Origin: Erpobdella octoculata
Lineage: Eukaryota; Annelida; Clitellata; Hirudinida; Erpobdellidae
DNA length: 64,000 nt
Assembly: GCA_963978895.1 (NCBI GenBank)
Contig: OZ022243.1
Location: 13,409,765-13,473,764 of the forward strand
Reading direction: 5' to 3'
Shown: positions 44,768-55,016 of the stretch, piece after piece
Numbering within the stretch: the stretch's first letter is position 1
Layout: each line of letters opens with the position of its first letter
Notes under the pieces: model-generated
What the model saw: only the letters and a program-made list of their open reading frames with translations
Told to the model about the DNA's origin: nothing
Databases searched by the model: none
Translations under genes and position numbers: made by a program

Positions 44768-46620
44768 AAACTATAACGTCTCAAATCAACTAACAAATTC
44801 ATATAACAAAGACATTTTTAATTGTGTTGATGCTGATATAATCTGCTTACAGAAAACAAACATTTTAAATTATGACATAAAAAAACCTTTTCATATATTG
44901 CCACCTCTCTCGAATCCACTACAACATCCAGCGCCACCAGAAGTGGAACTGGGTCTTCTAAGTAAAAGATCCCGTCCTGCCAAGCCAAAACATCCCACAC
45001 AGCGCCAACAAAACATCGGTAGTCTTTCCCAAGACAAAATTGATTTATTAAAATCCACAACAACTCTTTGTTTCTGGGCAAATAACCCTTGTTCACTGAA
45101 CAGTCAGAAAAAAGACGAACTCACGGCCAGACTAACAGCACTATCAAAGAAAAACCAACTAGACGTTATGTTCTTCACTGAGACATGATTTAATGAAAGG
45201 TCGGACACGATCGTGAATGGATACCAATTGCATAGAACGGACAGAAATAGCAAAGGTGGTGGAGTCGCTATCTATGTCAAGAACGAAATAGTTTCATTTA
45301 ACGTTTCTTTACCAGAGCTTAATTCGAAAAATATTGAACAATTGTGGATAACAATTCGTTACGGTAAGGAATCGATATTACTTGGCTGCATCTACCGCCC
45401 ACATGATTATGACGATGAATATTTAACCAATACCATTGAGACTATAAAAATTGCAAAAAAAATCACTAATTGGACTCAATTGTGCAACGATGCTGCTTTA
45501 TGGTGATTGTAACTTCAGTCATACATGGTACGAAGAAGTTGATGTGGGTGGAAGAGTAGCCACAGCTGGTCATGTGATAGACGAGCGCCCAGGGGATATC
45601 AGATTTCAGTCATGTCTCGAAGAAAATGATCTAACACAAGTAGTGACATTTTGTACTTACCGACATTCAGGAGATATTGCACCAAAAAGCACACTTGATC
45701 TTATTATCACCAACAAACCAGATCAATTCATGGAGCTTACAAAAGGCGATTCACTAGGCTATATGCCAATGGGTCAATCACATTGTTTAATAATGAGAAC
45801 AATAAGTGTAGCTGGCTGCCCGACAATCGAAAGGCACAACAAACCCCGATGTATATGGAGTAGAGCCAACTTTACTGCTTTCTCACACTTTATCAGCTCA
45901 CAAGACTGGATAACCCTCTTCTTACATCGCTCAGTTAACGAGTGCTACACCACCTTGGTTAAAATTTACGATGATGCAGTAAAAAGATTTATCCCAACAA
46001 CAACAGTGCCCTTTAACAAAAAGTCAGAGGCATGGGTCACTCCAGAAGTGTTAGCGGCGGTTCAACTGAAGAGACAACTTTGGTCAAAATACCTAGCAGC
46101 CGGGTGTCACACACATGATCAGCTTAAGCTAGCTCATAAAAAAGCTGGTAAACACGTGGCAAAAGTAGTTAGACTCTCTATGCTTCACTACGAAGAAAGT
46201 CTCGCTTATTCATCAAAGTTTAATCCAAATCTACTTCATACTCACATTCGAAATAAACATGAAACTCAAGAGAAGAAAAAGGCAATTGAAAAGGCTGACG
46301 GTGACACATCGGTTGACCGAGAAGTAATATGCAAGACACTAAACGAATACTTCCAATCTGTCTTTGTTACCGAATCAGGCAATCAACTGCCTTTTTTTAA
46401 CAGAGAACAGATTCCGAATGCAATATTGACGAGAGCGTTTTCACATTTGAAAAGGTTGAAAAAAGACTATCAGAACTCTTGGCGAACAAGACGATGTGAG
46501 TTGATGGATTTCATCCTCGTATATTAAAAAACAGCGCAGCTGCTTTTGCAATTCTTATCACTCTCATCTTTAGAATGTCTATCGCCACAGGCATGGTACC
46601 AGATCTATGGAAACTAGCTA
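44754..46620 (+). pseudogene. LINE ORF2 endonuclease part, broken
   Basis: The leader (SLSQDKIDLLKSTTTLCFWA) is followed by DVMFFTET and a TGA at 45186-45188. In the next frame come GGGVAIYVKNE and LLGCIYRPHDYDDE, then a shift near 45490, then GDCNFSHTWY, KSTLDLIITNKP and GQSHCLIM. The Asn/Asp/His residues expected of an APE nuclease are visible, but at least three frame breaks and one stop inactivate it. The linker to the RT (46440-46620) is also shifted. Confidence 0.8.
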
Positions 46621-47967
46621 ATGTTACGCCCATTTTTAAAAAAAGGTAGCAAAATAAAGACAGGAAACTATAGGCCAGTATCATTTACTTCCGTACTTTG
46701 CAAAGTATGCGAAAAGTTTATTCACGAGCAAATCATGTCTTTCTGCACTATGAATAACCTAATAACTAAACGTCAATACGGATTTGTAAGAAAAAAAGGA
46801 TGCGTGAGCAACTTACTGGAAGCCCGCGACATTCTGACAGAAAGTGTTCATCTTGGTGTTTCTGTGGATGTTGTCTACACAGATTTTGCGAAAGCTGTGG
46901 ACAAAGTCCCACATCGGTGTTTATTGCTCAAACTGAGAGCGTACGGTATACAGGGCTCTCTTCACAAATGGATTGAATCTTGGTTAACCAATCGTCAGCA
47001 GAGAGTTCAGATCGACAGTTGTACTTCAGGATGGAAAAAGGTTACGAGTGGGGTACCGCAAGGCTCAGTACTTCAGCCTCTATTGTTTTTGCTCTATATA
47101 AATGACCTTCCTGACAAATTATCTCAACACATCAAGCTTTTTGCAGATGATAGTAAAATCATTGGGATTATCAAATCTGTGGAAAACTGTATCAGACTCA
47201 AAAACGATATAGATGAGGCAGTCCAGTGGTCACACAAATGGTTGATGCCATTCAACATTGACAAATGCAAAGTTATGCATGCTGGACAAACCAATCAGAA
47301 ATCAAAATTTATTTATTCTATGTTGGACCCAGATGGAAATAGGAAAAATTTAGAAGTAACGACAGTCGAACGAGATCTTGGTGTTCTAGTATCAGATGAT
47401 CTCAAAGCAAGGTCTCAAGTGAATGTAGCGGCTGCCTTGGCTAATAGAACTCTTGGTAGACTTAAAAAATTATTCCGGGGTCGTAGTCTCCATCTTTGGA
47501 AAACATTATACCAGGCCAACATTCGACCACACCTCGAATATGCAGTTCAAGTTTGGTCTCTTCATCTAAGCCGGGACATTGATACTCTCGAAAAGGTCCA
47601 GCACAGAGTTACAAAAATAATTACAACAATCAAACATTTACCATACTTCGAAAGACTACAGAAGCTTGGAATTACCACGCTTGAAGAACGTAGGGTTAGA
47701 GGCGATTTGATCCAACAATACAAAATACTGGCTCATATTGATGAAGTGGATTTCTTTGTATTACAAAAACATCCCACATGGCAAACTAACAGATCCTATT
47801 GTTTGAGAGGTCACAACTGCCTTCTTTTACCACAAAGAATTAAAAGATGTGAAGAGCGAAAACACTTTTTCACAAATCGAGTAGCTTTCAGCTGGAACTC
47901 CTTGACGCAGGAAGCAGTGAACGCATGTTCGGTGAATGCCTTCAAAGATCAACTCGCTCTACTTTGA
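46621..47967 (+). pseudogene. LINE ORF2 reverse transcriptase and C-terminus
   Basis: 448 codons open. NYRPVSFTSVLCKVCEKFI (RT 1-2), VVYTDFAKAVDKVPHRCLL (motif A, Asp retained), SGVPQGSVLQPLLFLLYIND (motif B), KLFADDSKII (motif C, catalytic AD-D pair), TVERDLGVLVSDDL, RPHLEYAVQVW, and YFERLQKLGI with VRGDLIQQYKI, all as in CR1-type elements. It begins in frame only after an A7 run (46638-46644) that breaks the upstream reading. The RT is intact as a domain but cannot be made as part of ORF2. Confidence 0.88.
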
Positions 47968-48124
47968 TTGCAGTATGACTCGTTGACTCGTCAGCACAGA
48001 GGGGCCTGATGCAGCACCTCTTCATCAATCATACATGCTATTATAATGACTATTTAATTGTTATTGTTTTTTTTGTTCTGTCTTTTTTGTGATTTTTGAT
48101 AACTGAATAAACAAACTCAAACTC

Positions 48125-48245
48125 ATAGATCCACATAGCCTTGTTCAGCGTCTCATAATCTATCAACGTGTGTTTTTTCAGACCTGCAGATGGTAATCGG
48201 GTGACATAATACATAATACATACATCATTGCGCTTTTATAGAAGG
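48125..48245. repeat. hairpin-family fragment, forward orientation
   Basis: CTTGTTCAGCGTCTCATAATC, then CAGACCTGCAGATGGTAATC, GGGTGACATAATACATAATA and CATTGCGCTTTTATAG: the link region of the modular family without its hairpin. It ends where the next unassigned stretch starts. Confidence 0.8.
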
Positions 48246-49175
48246 GAAATAAGTTGTAAATGTGGAATTATTTAAAAAGGCCGTGCTCTTCTAAAAATTG
48301 TTCATGTTTTAAATATGAGCTACATATGAGGCTTGTATGATGAAACTGTTGAAATCGATGAGATACTATTTTAATTAGGCTTGCCCAAAATCAATCTTTG
48401 TTGTTGGACGTATTTATTCTTTAAATTGGCAAAAAAGTTGATGCTCTTAAAACAGTTCTGAAGGTACTTGTTAATGTTGCTGTGACAAAGTTTAAGATAA
48501 CTCATTTTATATTAGTGGTCTTGTAAAGAATATCTATACTAGTGAAATATGTGTAAATGTCAGAGTTGGCCAATGTGAGCAGTTATTACATTTTTATTTA
48601 GGGTGATATATAGAAACTTATCAAGTTCCTGAGAAAATGTCTTTCTTGTTCTGCAGGGTTTTGATGCTTGTTAAAATAGCTCTTGTATCTTTCCTCCAGA
48701 CATATTGTTGTAAGACATTCTTCTCCACCTGAGGATATTGTTAAGCATTCTCTCAATGTCAAAACTGTTTGCTTGTGTGTTATAATAAACAGCAATCAAT
48801 TTGACTATGATATGATTTGCATTATTTATCTACAAATACCTCATAATCTACACTTCCTAGTTTACTTCAGCCAGCACGACAAAAGTTGCTATCAGTGTCT
48901 CTGAATTGAAGTAAAATTTGACAATGTTTAAAGTGGTGTTAGTCAGTGTTTAGTGTTTAGAATGTCTCTTCGGAAGCACTGAAGTGTCACAGCCAATGTA
49001 ACAGCAGCTGGCAAACCATTCTCAGTCTTGCAGCCCCGAACCCTCTGTCTACAGCACTCTTGATATGTGTGGTGGACACAAGAAGTAAAGTCGTGGAAGA
49101 AGATCTCACTCTTCTGCTCGACTGAATTGTGGTCAATATAATAATTTTTGAAGCTAGATAACATTTATTATTAAA
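48246..49175. other. unassigned sequence
   Basis: Moderately AT-rich, with short chance frames only (longest 89 codons, no domain). No repeat shared with the rest of the window noticed. Confidence 0.35.
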
Positions 49176-49345
49176 CAAGCTGGGGCACCCGGCGTTGCCC
49201 GGGGTTTTTAGAGGTTTATCTAATTCGTGTCTTTTTCGCTCCCGTTTCCTTCCCACTTTCGTTCCCGTTCCCGGTCGTTATCCGTTCCCTGTCGCTTTCC
49301 CGCTCATTTTTTCGCTCTCAGTTCCCCCCTCCCTAGATCCGATTT
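49176..49345 (-). mobile_element. Helitron-like 3' end fragment
   Basis: On the minus strand the sequence ends ...CCCGGGCAACGCCGGGTGCC followed by CCAGCTTG|T, closely resembling the 3' terminus of many animal Helitrons (a GC hairpin, CCCGG/CCGGG, just before CTRR). Here CTAG appears as CTTG. The rest is polypurine/polypyrimidine TTCCCGTTC-type sequence that runs into (CATA)n. A related TTCCG/CCCGCTC stretch adjoins the CATA array at 62320. No 5' end found. Confidence 0.5.
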
Positions 49346-49542
49346 TACATACATACATACATAAATACATACATACATACATACATACATACATACATAC
49401 ATACATACATACATACATACATACATACATACATACATACATACATACATACATACATACATACATACATACATACATACATACATACATACATACATAC
49501 ATACATACATACATACATACATACATGTATGTATGTATGTAT
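49346..49542. repeat. (CATA)n microsatellite with a short inverted (TATG)n end
   Basis: 45 units of ACAT with one AAAT variant, switching at 49526 to four TATG units. A small foldback (ATGTATAA/TTATACAT, 49538-49556) follows. Confidence 0.95.
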
Positions 49543-49562
49543 AATGACTATTATACATAAAC

Positions 49563-49620
49563 AAATGACAATGTCCGGTCTCAATCCGCAGCAGCGGATT
49601 GAGACCGGACATTGTCATTT
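49563..49620. repeat. perfect 27-bp inverted repeat at the 5' junction of copy E
   Basis: Left arm 49563-49589, loop AGCA, right arm 49594-49620; 27/27 complementary. The right arm is element sequence (the RLE start, encoding LRPDIVIF); the left arm is its inverted copy. This is what a snap-back or second priming event during reverse transcription would leave. Confidence 0.95.
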
Positions 49621-50490
49621 TTTCCAGTTTGGCCAAGACGTTGCTGTTCATCGAATTGACAGTGCCATGGGAAAGCAACATGGAAGCCTCAAATATCTTG
49701 AAAGAAGAGCGTTACAGAATCCTTGCCCAAGATTTGGAGCGTGCGGGGTATAGAGTCAAGATTTTTCCAGTTGAAGTAGGCGCCAGGGGTTTAGCCGATC
49801 GCTCACTCGTCAAATTGCTTGTGGCTCTCGGAATGTCGGGTCGGAAAAAAACTCAAGCTATCAAGAAAATAGCTGAAAGAGCAGAAACAGCTTCTTTTTG
49901 GATATGGATGCAAAGGAATGAAAAAGGAGATAATAAATTTAAACAGCCACTTCTGGCTTCCGTACAACAGTGTTAGCTCCTCCTTTGTTTACAAGTTCAG
50001 GGACGAAGTCCCGTTATGGCTGCCGGCGAAAGTTTCGGTTGTTTGCAATAGAAGGAAAGTTGCTGGCGTTTAGAAAATAATCGAAACAATGTTTCCTGCC
50101 ATTATGGTTTGTGGTGTTTCTCGTTTGGTGAAAGTGATGGCATGGCTCGAAGTTCCGGAGGTGAATGTTTCTTTCGGTATCGGAATCTGGCGGTTTGGTG
50201 GATGCTACAGTTACTACATGCTCAAGTTCCGGCGTTTGAAAGACAGTTTCTCATCTTGTTACAGTTGCTTGACGGTTTCAAAATGACTTCTTGGTTCTGG
50301 TACTTTGAAGATTTGCCGGTTATCTGGTTCTGGTCGGAAACGGCATGTGATACACAAATTTCGTCAGGGGGCGGCCGTCTGATCAACGGTAGTGGCCCGC
50401 CCTCCCGTGGTAGCGTCAGGAAATGGGCCGAAACGCTGGGAGGGTCTTCCTCTGAAGACCTCTGACGAACTTGCTCGAAGAAGAGTTTTC
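49594..50490 (+). pseudogene. HERO/R4-like copy E, 5'-truncated (endonuclease plus full 3' UTR)
   Basis: Only the C-terminal 126 codons are present (to 49976): MRPDIVIFSSLAKT, then [37 protein letters not shown] and ERAETASFWIWMQR. The RLE residues are intact, including the Glu that is Lys in A and B. The 3' UTR of about 510 bp is nearly identical to copy A until A stops. Its last part (CTGATCAACGGTAGTGG, GAAACGCTGG, CTTCCTCTGAAGACCTC) matches the 3' ends of C and D and runs directly into (CATA)n at 50491. Confidence 0.9.
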
Positions 50491-50553
50491 ACATACATAC
50501 ATACATACATACATACATACATACATACATACATACATACATACATACATACA
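50491..50553. repeat. (CATA)n microsatellite between copies E and C
   Basis: About 16 perfect units. It is both the 3' flank of copy E and the 5' flank of copy C; CATA is on the element-sense strand in each case. Confidence 0.95.
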
Positions 50554-53500
50554 GACGAGTATTACGGGTATCCTGGCCCAGCTTAGCCGGGATACAAAAA
50601 ACACCGTTCATCTAGCTGCGACAACGAAATCGAATTTATGCCCCCAGAGCTCCAACCGAAAGGAGGGGGAGTATGATGAGCTCACAATCGGACCTTCGGC
50701 CATCGAACTTGCTCTTCCAACCGACCCTAATGGGGGAACACTTCATGAGTGTGTGTGCGGTAGAGGTTTTGCAACAAGCCGCGGTATGAAGGTTCACCGT
50801 ACGAAAATGGGTTGCCTGCTTAAAGCTGTACAGGATCATCGTACTGAAGCAAGCATTGCTTCAGGTAAAACGCCGGGCCAAGTCGGGCCGGATGCCAACC
50901 ACAGCCCCGACAGGTTCCACGATCCTGATAGCGACGAGAATAGGCAACCTCGGGCTAGAATTAACTTCCCCGCTGCTGCTCACAAAGCGGATTGGTCGAA
51001 GCTCGACGAGATACTTTCCAAGCTTCTCAAAGTGCAGATGAAAGAACTTCCAATGTTTCAAGTGAACAATCTAACTGACACCATTTACAACAAGTGTTTA
51101 GAGATGTTCGGTTCCAAGGAAAAAGTTCTCATGGACAGAGGCGAAAAAACTCATATTTCAAGGCGACAACGAGAGATTGCTAGACTCAAAAAGGAAAAAA
51201 AACGACTTCGTCAACAATGGAGGAGAGCTCCAGACAACGAGAAACCAGGGCTCTCAGCATTACGACATGACTTGAGGCAGCGATTGAGTGCACTCTTGCG
51301 AGCAGAACGTTTGCGGGTAAAGAAAAGAGAACAAAGGAAGGCAAGATTCCAGTTTGTCAGAGATCCATTCCGTTATGGTAAAAGCTTGCTCGATCCACCA
51401 AAGTCAGGTACTCTGCAAGTCAGTAAAGAGCAGCTTGATCATCACTTCCGAGCTGCTTTCATTGACCCCTTGGGCGACAAAGAACTAGCTGAAAGATCAG
51501 ATCTTCCCGAGATTCCTCTTCCAAAGGTTGCTTTCAACGAGGGAGTAATTTCAATTTTTGACATATCCCAATTCCTCCGAAAAACAAGAAATAGATCTGC
51601 TCCAGGCCCAAATGGTGTACCATACCTGGTGTATAAAAAATGTCCGGGTGTGTTGAAAGTTTTACACTCATTGCTCAAGTCTGCTTGGACTTCCGGGTCT
51701 GTTGATAAAGAGTGGCAAAAAGCTGAAGGCATTTTTATACCAAAGGAGAAAGTTTCAGTCGACATCAATCAGTTCAGACCAATTTCTCTTCTCAATGTTG
51801 AAGGAAAAATATTTTTTGCTGTGCTTGCCAAGAGGTTGACGAGCTATCTAACACAAAACGACTACATAGACAAGTCAATTCAGAAAGGAGGAATCCCTGG
51901 TGTTCCTGGTTGCATCGAACATTCTACCATGATCTGGGAGTCTATAAAAAGAGCAAAACAGAATCGACTCAGTTTGCACGTCGTTTGGCTTGATCTTGCA
52001 AATGCTTATGGAGCGGTTCGTCACCAGCTGATTTGGAGAGCTTTGACGATGCACCATGTTCCAAAGTTCGTTATGGATATTCTACGACAGTATTTTCAAG
52101 ATTTTCACCTGAGATTATCGACAAAGACGTGTTCAACCGATTGGTTTCGTCTTCAGGTCGGTATAGCCATGGGGTGCTCTATTTCTCCCATATTATTCGT
52201 GCTAGCAATGCAACTACTTCTGAATTCAGTTGGTGCAAGGGTAGAAGATGTTTATGTCGGCCGAGGTATTTTCATGCCACCTCTGAGAGCTTTCATGGAC
52301 GACACGACAATTAGTTTGAATAAGTGTATTTCAATGAGACGGACACTTGATGTCTTCAGCGATCTACTCAAATGGTGCGGAATGAGTTTTAAAGCATCTA
52401 AATCGAGAAGTCTCTCCCTGCGTCGCGGTAAAATTGATGAATACACCGTTTTCTCTGTTGATGGTAACAAGATTCCAACAGTGAGCGACGAACCAGTGAA
52501 AAGTCTCGGGAGATGGTATTGTAAATCCCTGAATGACGTTGATCAGGGTGCTTCTATTCTCCGTATGGCAACTGTCTCCATGGAAAGCATTAATGCTGCT
52601 CCGCTTCAGAGCAGGTTCAAAGTGTGGATTTTGCAATTTGTTTTAGTGCCAAGACTGCTTTGGCCTTTGACAGTCTATGAAATTGGTCTGCAAGTTGTGG
52701 AGAAACTAGAAAGAAAGATAGCTCGTTTTACACGTCAATGGTTGGGTCTGCCTCCGGGATTGACGTCTGTGGCTTTCTACGGCAAAACAGCCAAGCTGAG
52801 ACTTCCATTGCGGTCTTTTGTTGAAGATTTCAAGATCAGCAAACTGAGAACTCAGATGATGCTCGATAATTCAACGGATCAGAGAGTCGCTGAGGTAAAA
52901 CCAACTCTAATCTCAGGAACCAAATGGAATGCTAGGGTTGAAATAGAGAATGCCACGGTTTCTCTCCAGTGGACTGAAAGGACCGGAGCAGTTCAGTTGG
53001 GGCGGCATGGTGTTGGATGGAACCACCATCTCTGGTGGTCCAAGGCAAACGCTCAGGAAAGATCAGACTTGATTGTTCAGGACAGAAAGCAAGCGATAGA
53101 AAGCGAGAGAGTTGTGAAGAGCGCACAATTGTCACAGCAAGGCGACTGGACCAGATGGGAGGAGACAGTTCAGCGGTCTCTGTCATGGGAAGATATATGG
53201 CGCTATGCTCCAGTGCGGCTATCGTTCCTCATTAGATCGATGTATGATCAGCTGCCAACAGCCAGCAATTTAAAGAAATGGAAATTAATTGAGAACGATG
53301 AGTGTCAGCTCTGCGGTCAGTCGCAGTCATTGATTCATATTCTTTCCTCCTGCTCCTATTCCCTTTCTCATGGTAGATACACGTGGCGCCACAACCTTGT
53401 TCTCCAAAAGCTGCTGGGATTTGTAAAAGAGGCCTGCCGAAAAGCCAACTCAATGGAGGTGAAACCTAGGAGGAGGATTTATTTTTTGAGAGAGGGATTG

Positions 53501-54004
53501 CCGCAGCTAAATCGCCCAAAAAGAACCCTCACGGAAGGAGAGAATGTTTTCCATGCGGCGAACGACTGGAGGGTCTCTGCCGATCTGAAAACGGAAAAGT
53601 GCTTCCCAGTTTCAATAAAGGAAAGTGGAAAAAGGCCAGACATAGTTGTTTTTTCGAGTCTGGCCAAGACATTTCTTCTCATCGAGTTGACAGTGCCTTG
53701 GGAAAGCAACATGGAGGCCAGTAACATCATGAAATTAGAAAGATACAGAGAATTGATGTTGGATTTGGAAGCAAATGGCTCAAGAGCTGAGCTTTTTGCT
53801 GTTGAAGTCGGAGCACGCGGTTTGGTTGGTAAATCTTTGCTAAAGTTGCTGCGGGCCCTGGGAATGTCTAACAGAGAGCGGACCCGTGCAATTAAACAGA
53901 TTTCTGAAGCAGCAGAATCGGCTTCATTCTGGATTTGGTCTCAAAGAGAGAAAAAAGAAGATTTTCCAAATTTAGAAGCCGCTCTCTCCGCTCCGCAAGA
54001 ATAG
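50554..54004 (+). CDS. R2-superfamily polyprotein: zinc finger, RT, CCHC knuckle, restriction-like endonuclease
   Basis: One frame of about 1,150 codons after the microsatellite; it is also open through the microsatellite upstream. The first in-frame ATG lies inside the finger (50785), yet [11 protein letters not shown] before it is conserved in copy D, so initiation is probably non-AUG or unusual, as debated for R2. Domains, by position: CCHC-type finger [19 protein letters not shown] (50750-50812); GPDANHSPD motif (50887); basic region [16 protein letters not shown] (51156); [15 protein letters not shown] (51585); RT 1-2 [15 protein letters not shown] (51774); motif [15 protein letters not shown] (51981); motif [16 protein letters not shown] (52161); motif C FMDDTT (52293); [17 protein letters not shown] knuckle (53302); [19 protein letters not shown] (53625), then IELTVPWE (53680). 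The family acts by target-primed reverse transcription. The HERO assignment is from motif style. Confidence 0.9.
50563..50592 (+). other. 5' hairpin of copy C, possible processing structure
   Basis: GTATCCTGGC and GCCGGGATAC pair over 10 bp (one G-T wobble) around the loop CCAGCTTA. It is located within 10-15 bases of the element's start. The D copy has the related words CGGGTATC and GGCTTAGCCG at the same relative place, but only part of the stem. In R2 and R4-type elements the 5' end often folds into an HDV-like ribozyme; whether this one does cannot be decided by eye. Confidence 0.4.
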
Positions 54005-54326
54005 AATTGCTTCGTCTTTGTTTACGTGGCGATATTAAGTACCGCTACGAAAGCGAAGCCGTTATGTCGTCGAAGGTTTTCTCACTTGAATAGTCTGAAT
54101 TTCTCTAAAGTCGCGAGTTTATTTGCATGACAAATATCTGCCACGATGCAAGGAATGATAGAAATTCGATGTCGGAAAAGAACAGAAACATTTTCTGCCG
54201 GAGGACGTTCGTCCGTCGAACGTGGCTCGCCCCCCTTAGAACGTCAAGAAATTAAAGAGCCGAAACGTTTGCTCGAGGGGGGGTTTTCTTCTGATGACCT
54301 CCACAGAAAAGCTCTTCAGGAGTGAA

Positions 54327-54983
54327 CACACACACATACATACATACATACATACATACATACATACATACATACATACATACATACATACATACATACA
54401 TACATACATACATACATACATACATACATACATACATACATACATACATACATACATACATACATACATACATACATACATACATACATACATACATACA
54501 TACATACATACATACATACATACATACATACATACATACATACATACATACATACATACATACATACATACATACATACATACATACATACATACATACA
54601 TACATACATACATACATACATACATACATACATACATACATACATACATACATACATACATACATACATACATACATACATACATACATACATACATACA
54701 TACATACATACATACATACATACATACATACATACATACATACATACATACATACATACATACATTATGTATGTATGTATGTATGTATGTATGTATGTAT
54801 GTATGTATGTATGTATGTATGTATGTATGTATGTATGTATGTATGTATGTATGTATGTATGTATGTATGTATGTATGTATGTATGTATGTATGTATGTAT
54901 GTATGTATGTATGTATGTATGTATGTATGTATGTATGTATGTATGTATGTATGTATGTATGTATGTATGTATGTATGTATGTA

Positions 54984-55014
<31 letters not shown>

Positions 55015-55016
55015 CA
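54327..55016. repeat. compound (CATA)n-(TATG)n-(TACA)n array with two strand switches
   Basis: About 110 CATA units (starting with a short (CA)n) to 54765, about 55 TATG units to 54984, then eight TACA units to 55016. The first switch creates a near-perfect inverted repeat with arms of about 220 bp. The Helitron dimer begins at 55017. Confidence 0.95.

Larger units (their letters stand above)
44396..48122 (+). mobile_element. second CR1-like LINE, decayed
   Basis: An ORF1 remnant, endonuclease, RT and a 3' UTR ending in GAATAAACAAACTCAAACTC (AATAAA signal) before hairpin-family sequence at 48125. It is related to the 18.2-22.6 kb LINE in RT and C-terminal motifs but clearly a different subfamily. 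No TSD recognised. Confidence 0.82.
50554..54326 (+). mobile_element. HERO/R4-like retrotransposon copy C, apparently full length
   Basis: Starts right after the microsatellite with GACGAGTATTACGGGTATCC and ends at the next CATA array. A 5' hairpin, a single ORF and an approximately 320-bp 3' UTR with the shared terminal motif (TCAAGAAATTAAAGAG, CTTCTGATGACCTCC) are present. It is 3.77 kb, has no stops or frameshifts, and is the only complete copy in the window. Confidence 0.9.

Noticed and set aside
54327..54765. CATA repeats as merely the 3' tail made by the retrotransposon
   Set aside because: Possible for the 3' flanks, but it does not explain CATA at the 5' junctions of truncated copies A and E and of the 65-bp fragment. 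Kept as the main rival hypothesis rather than the call.
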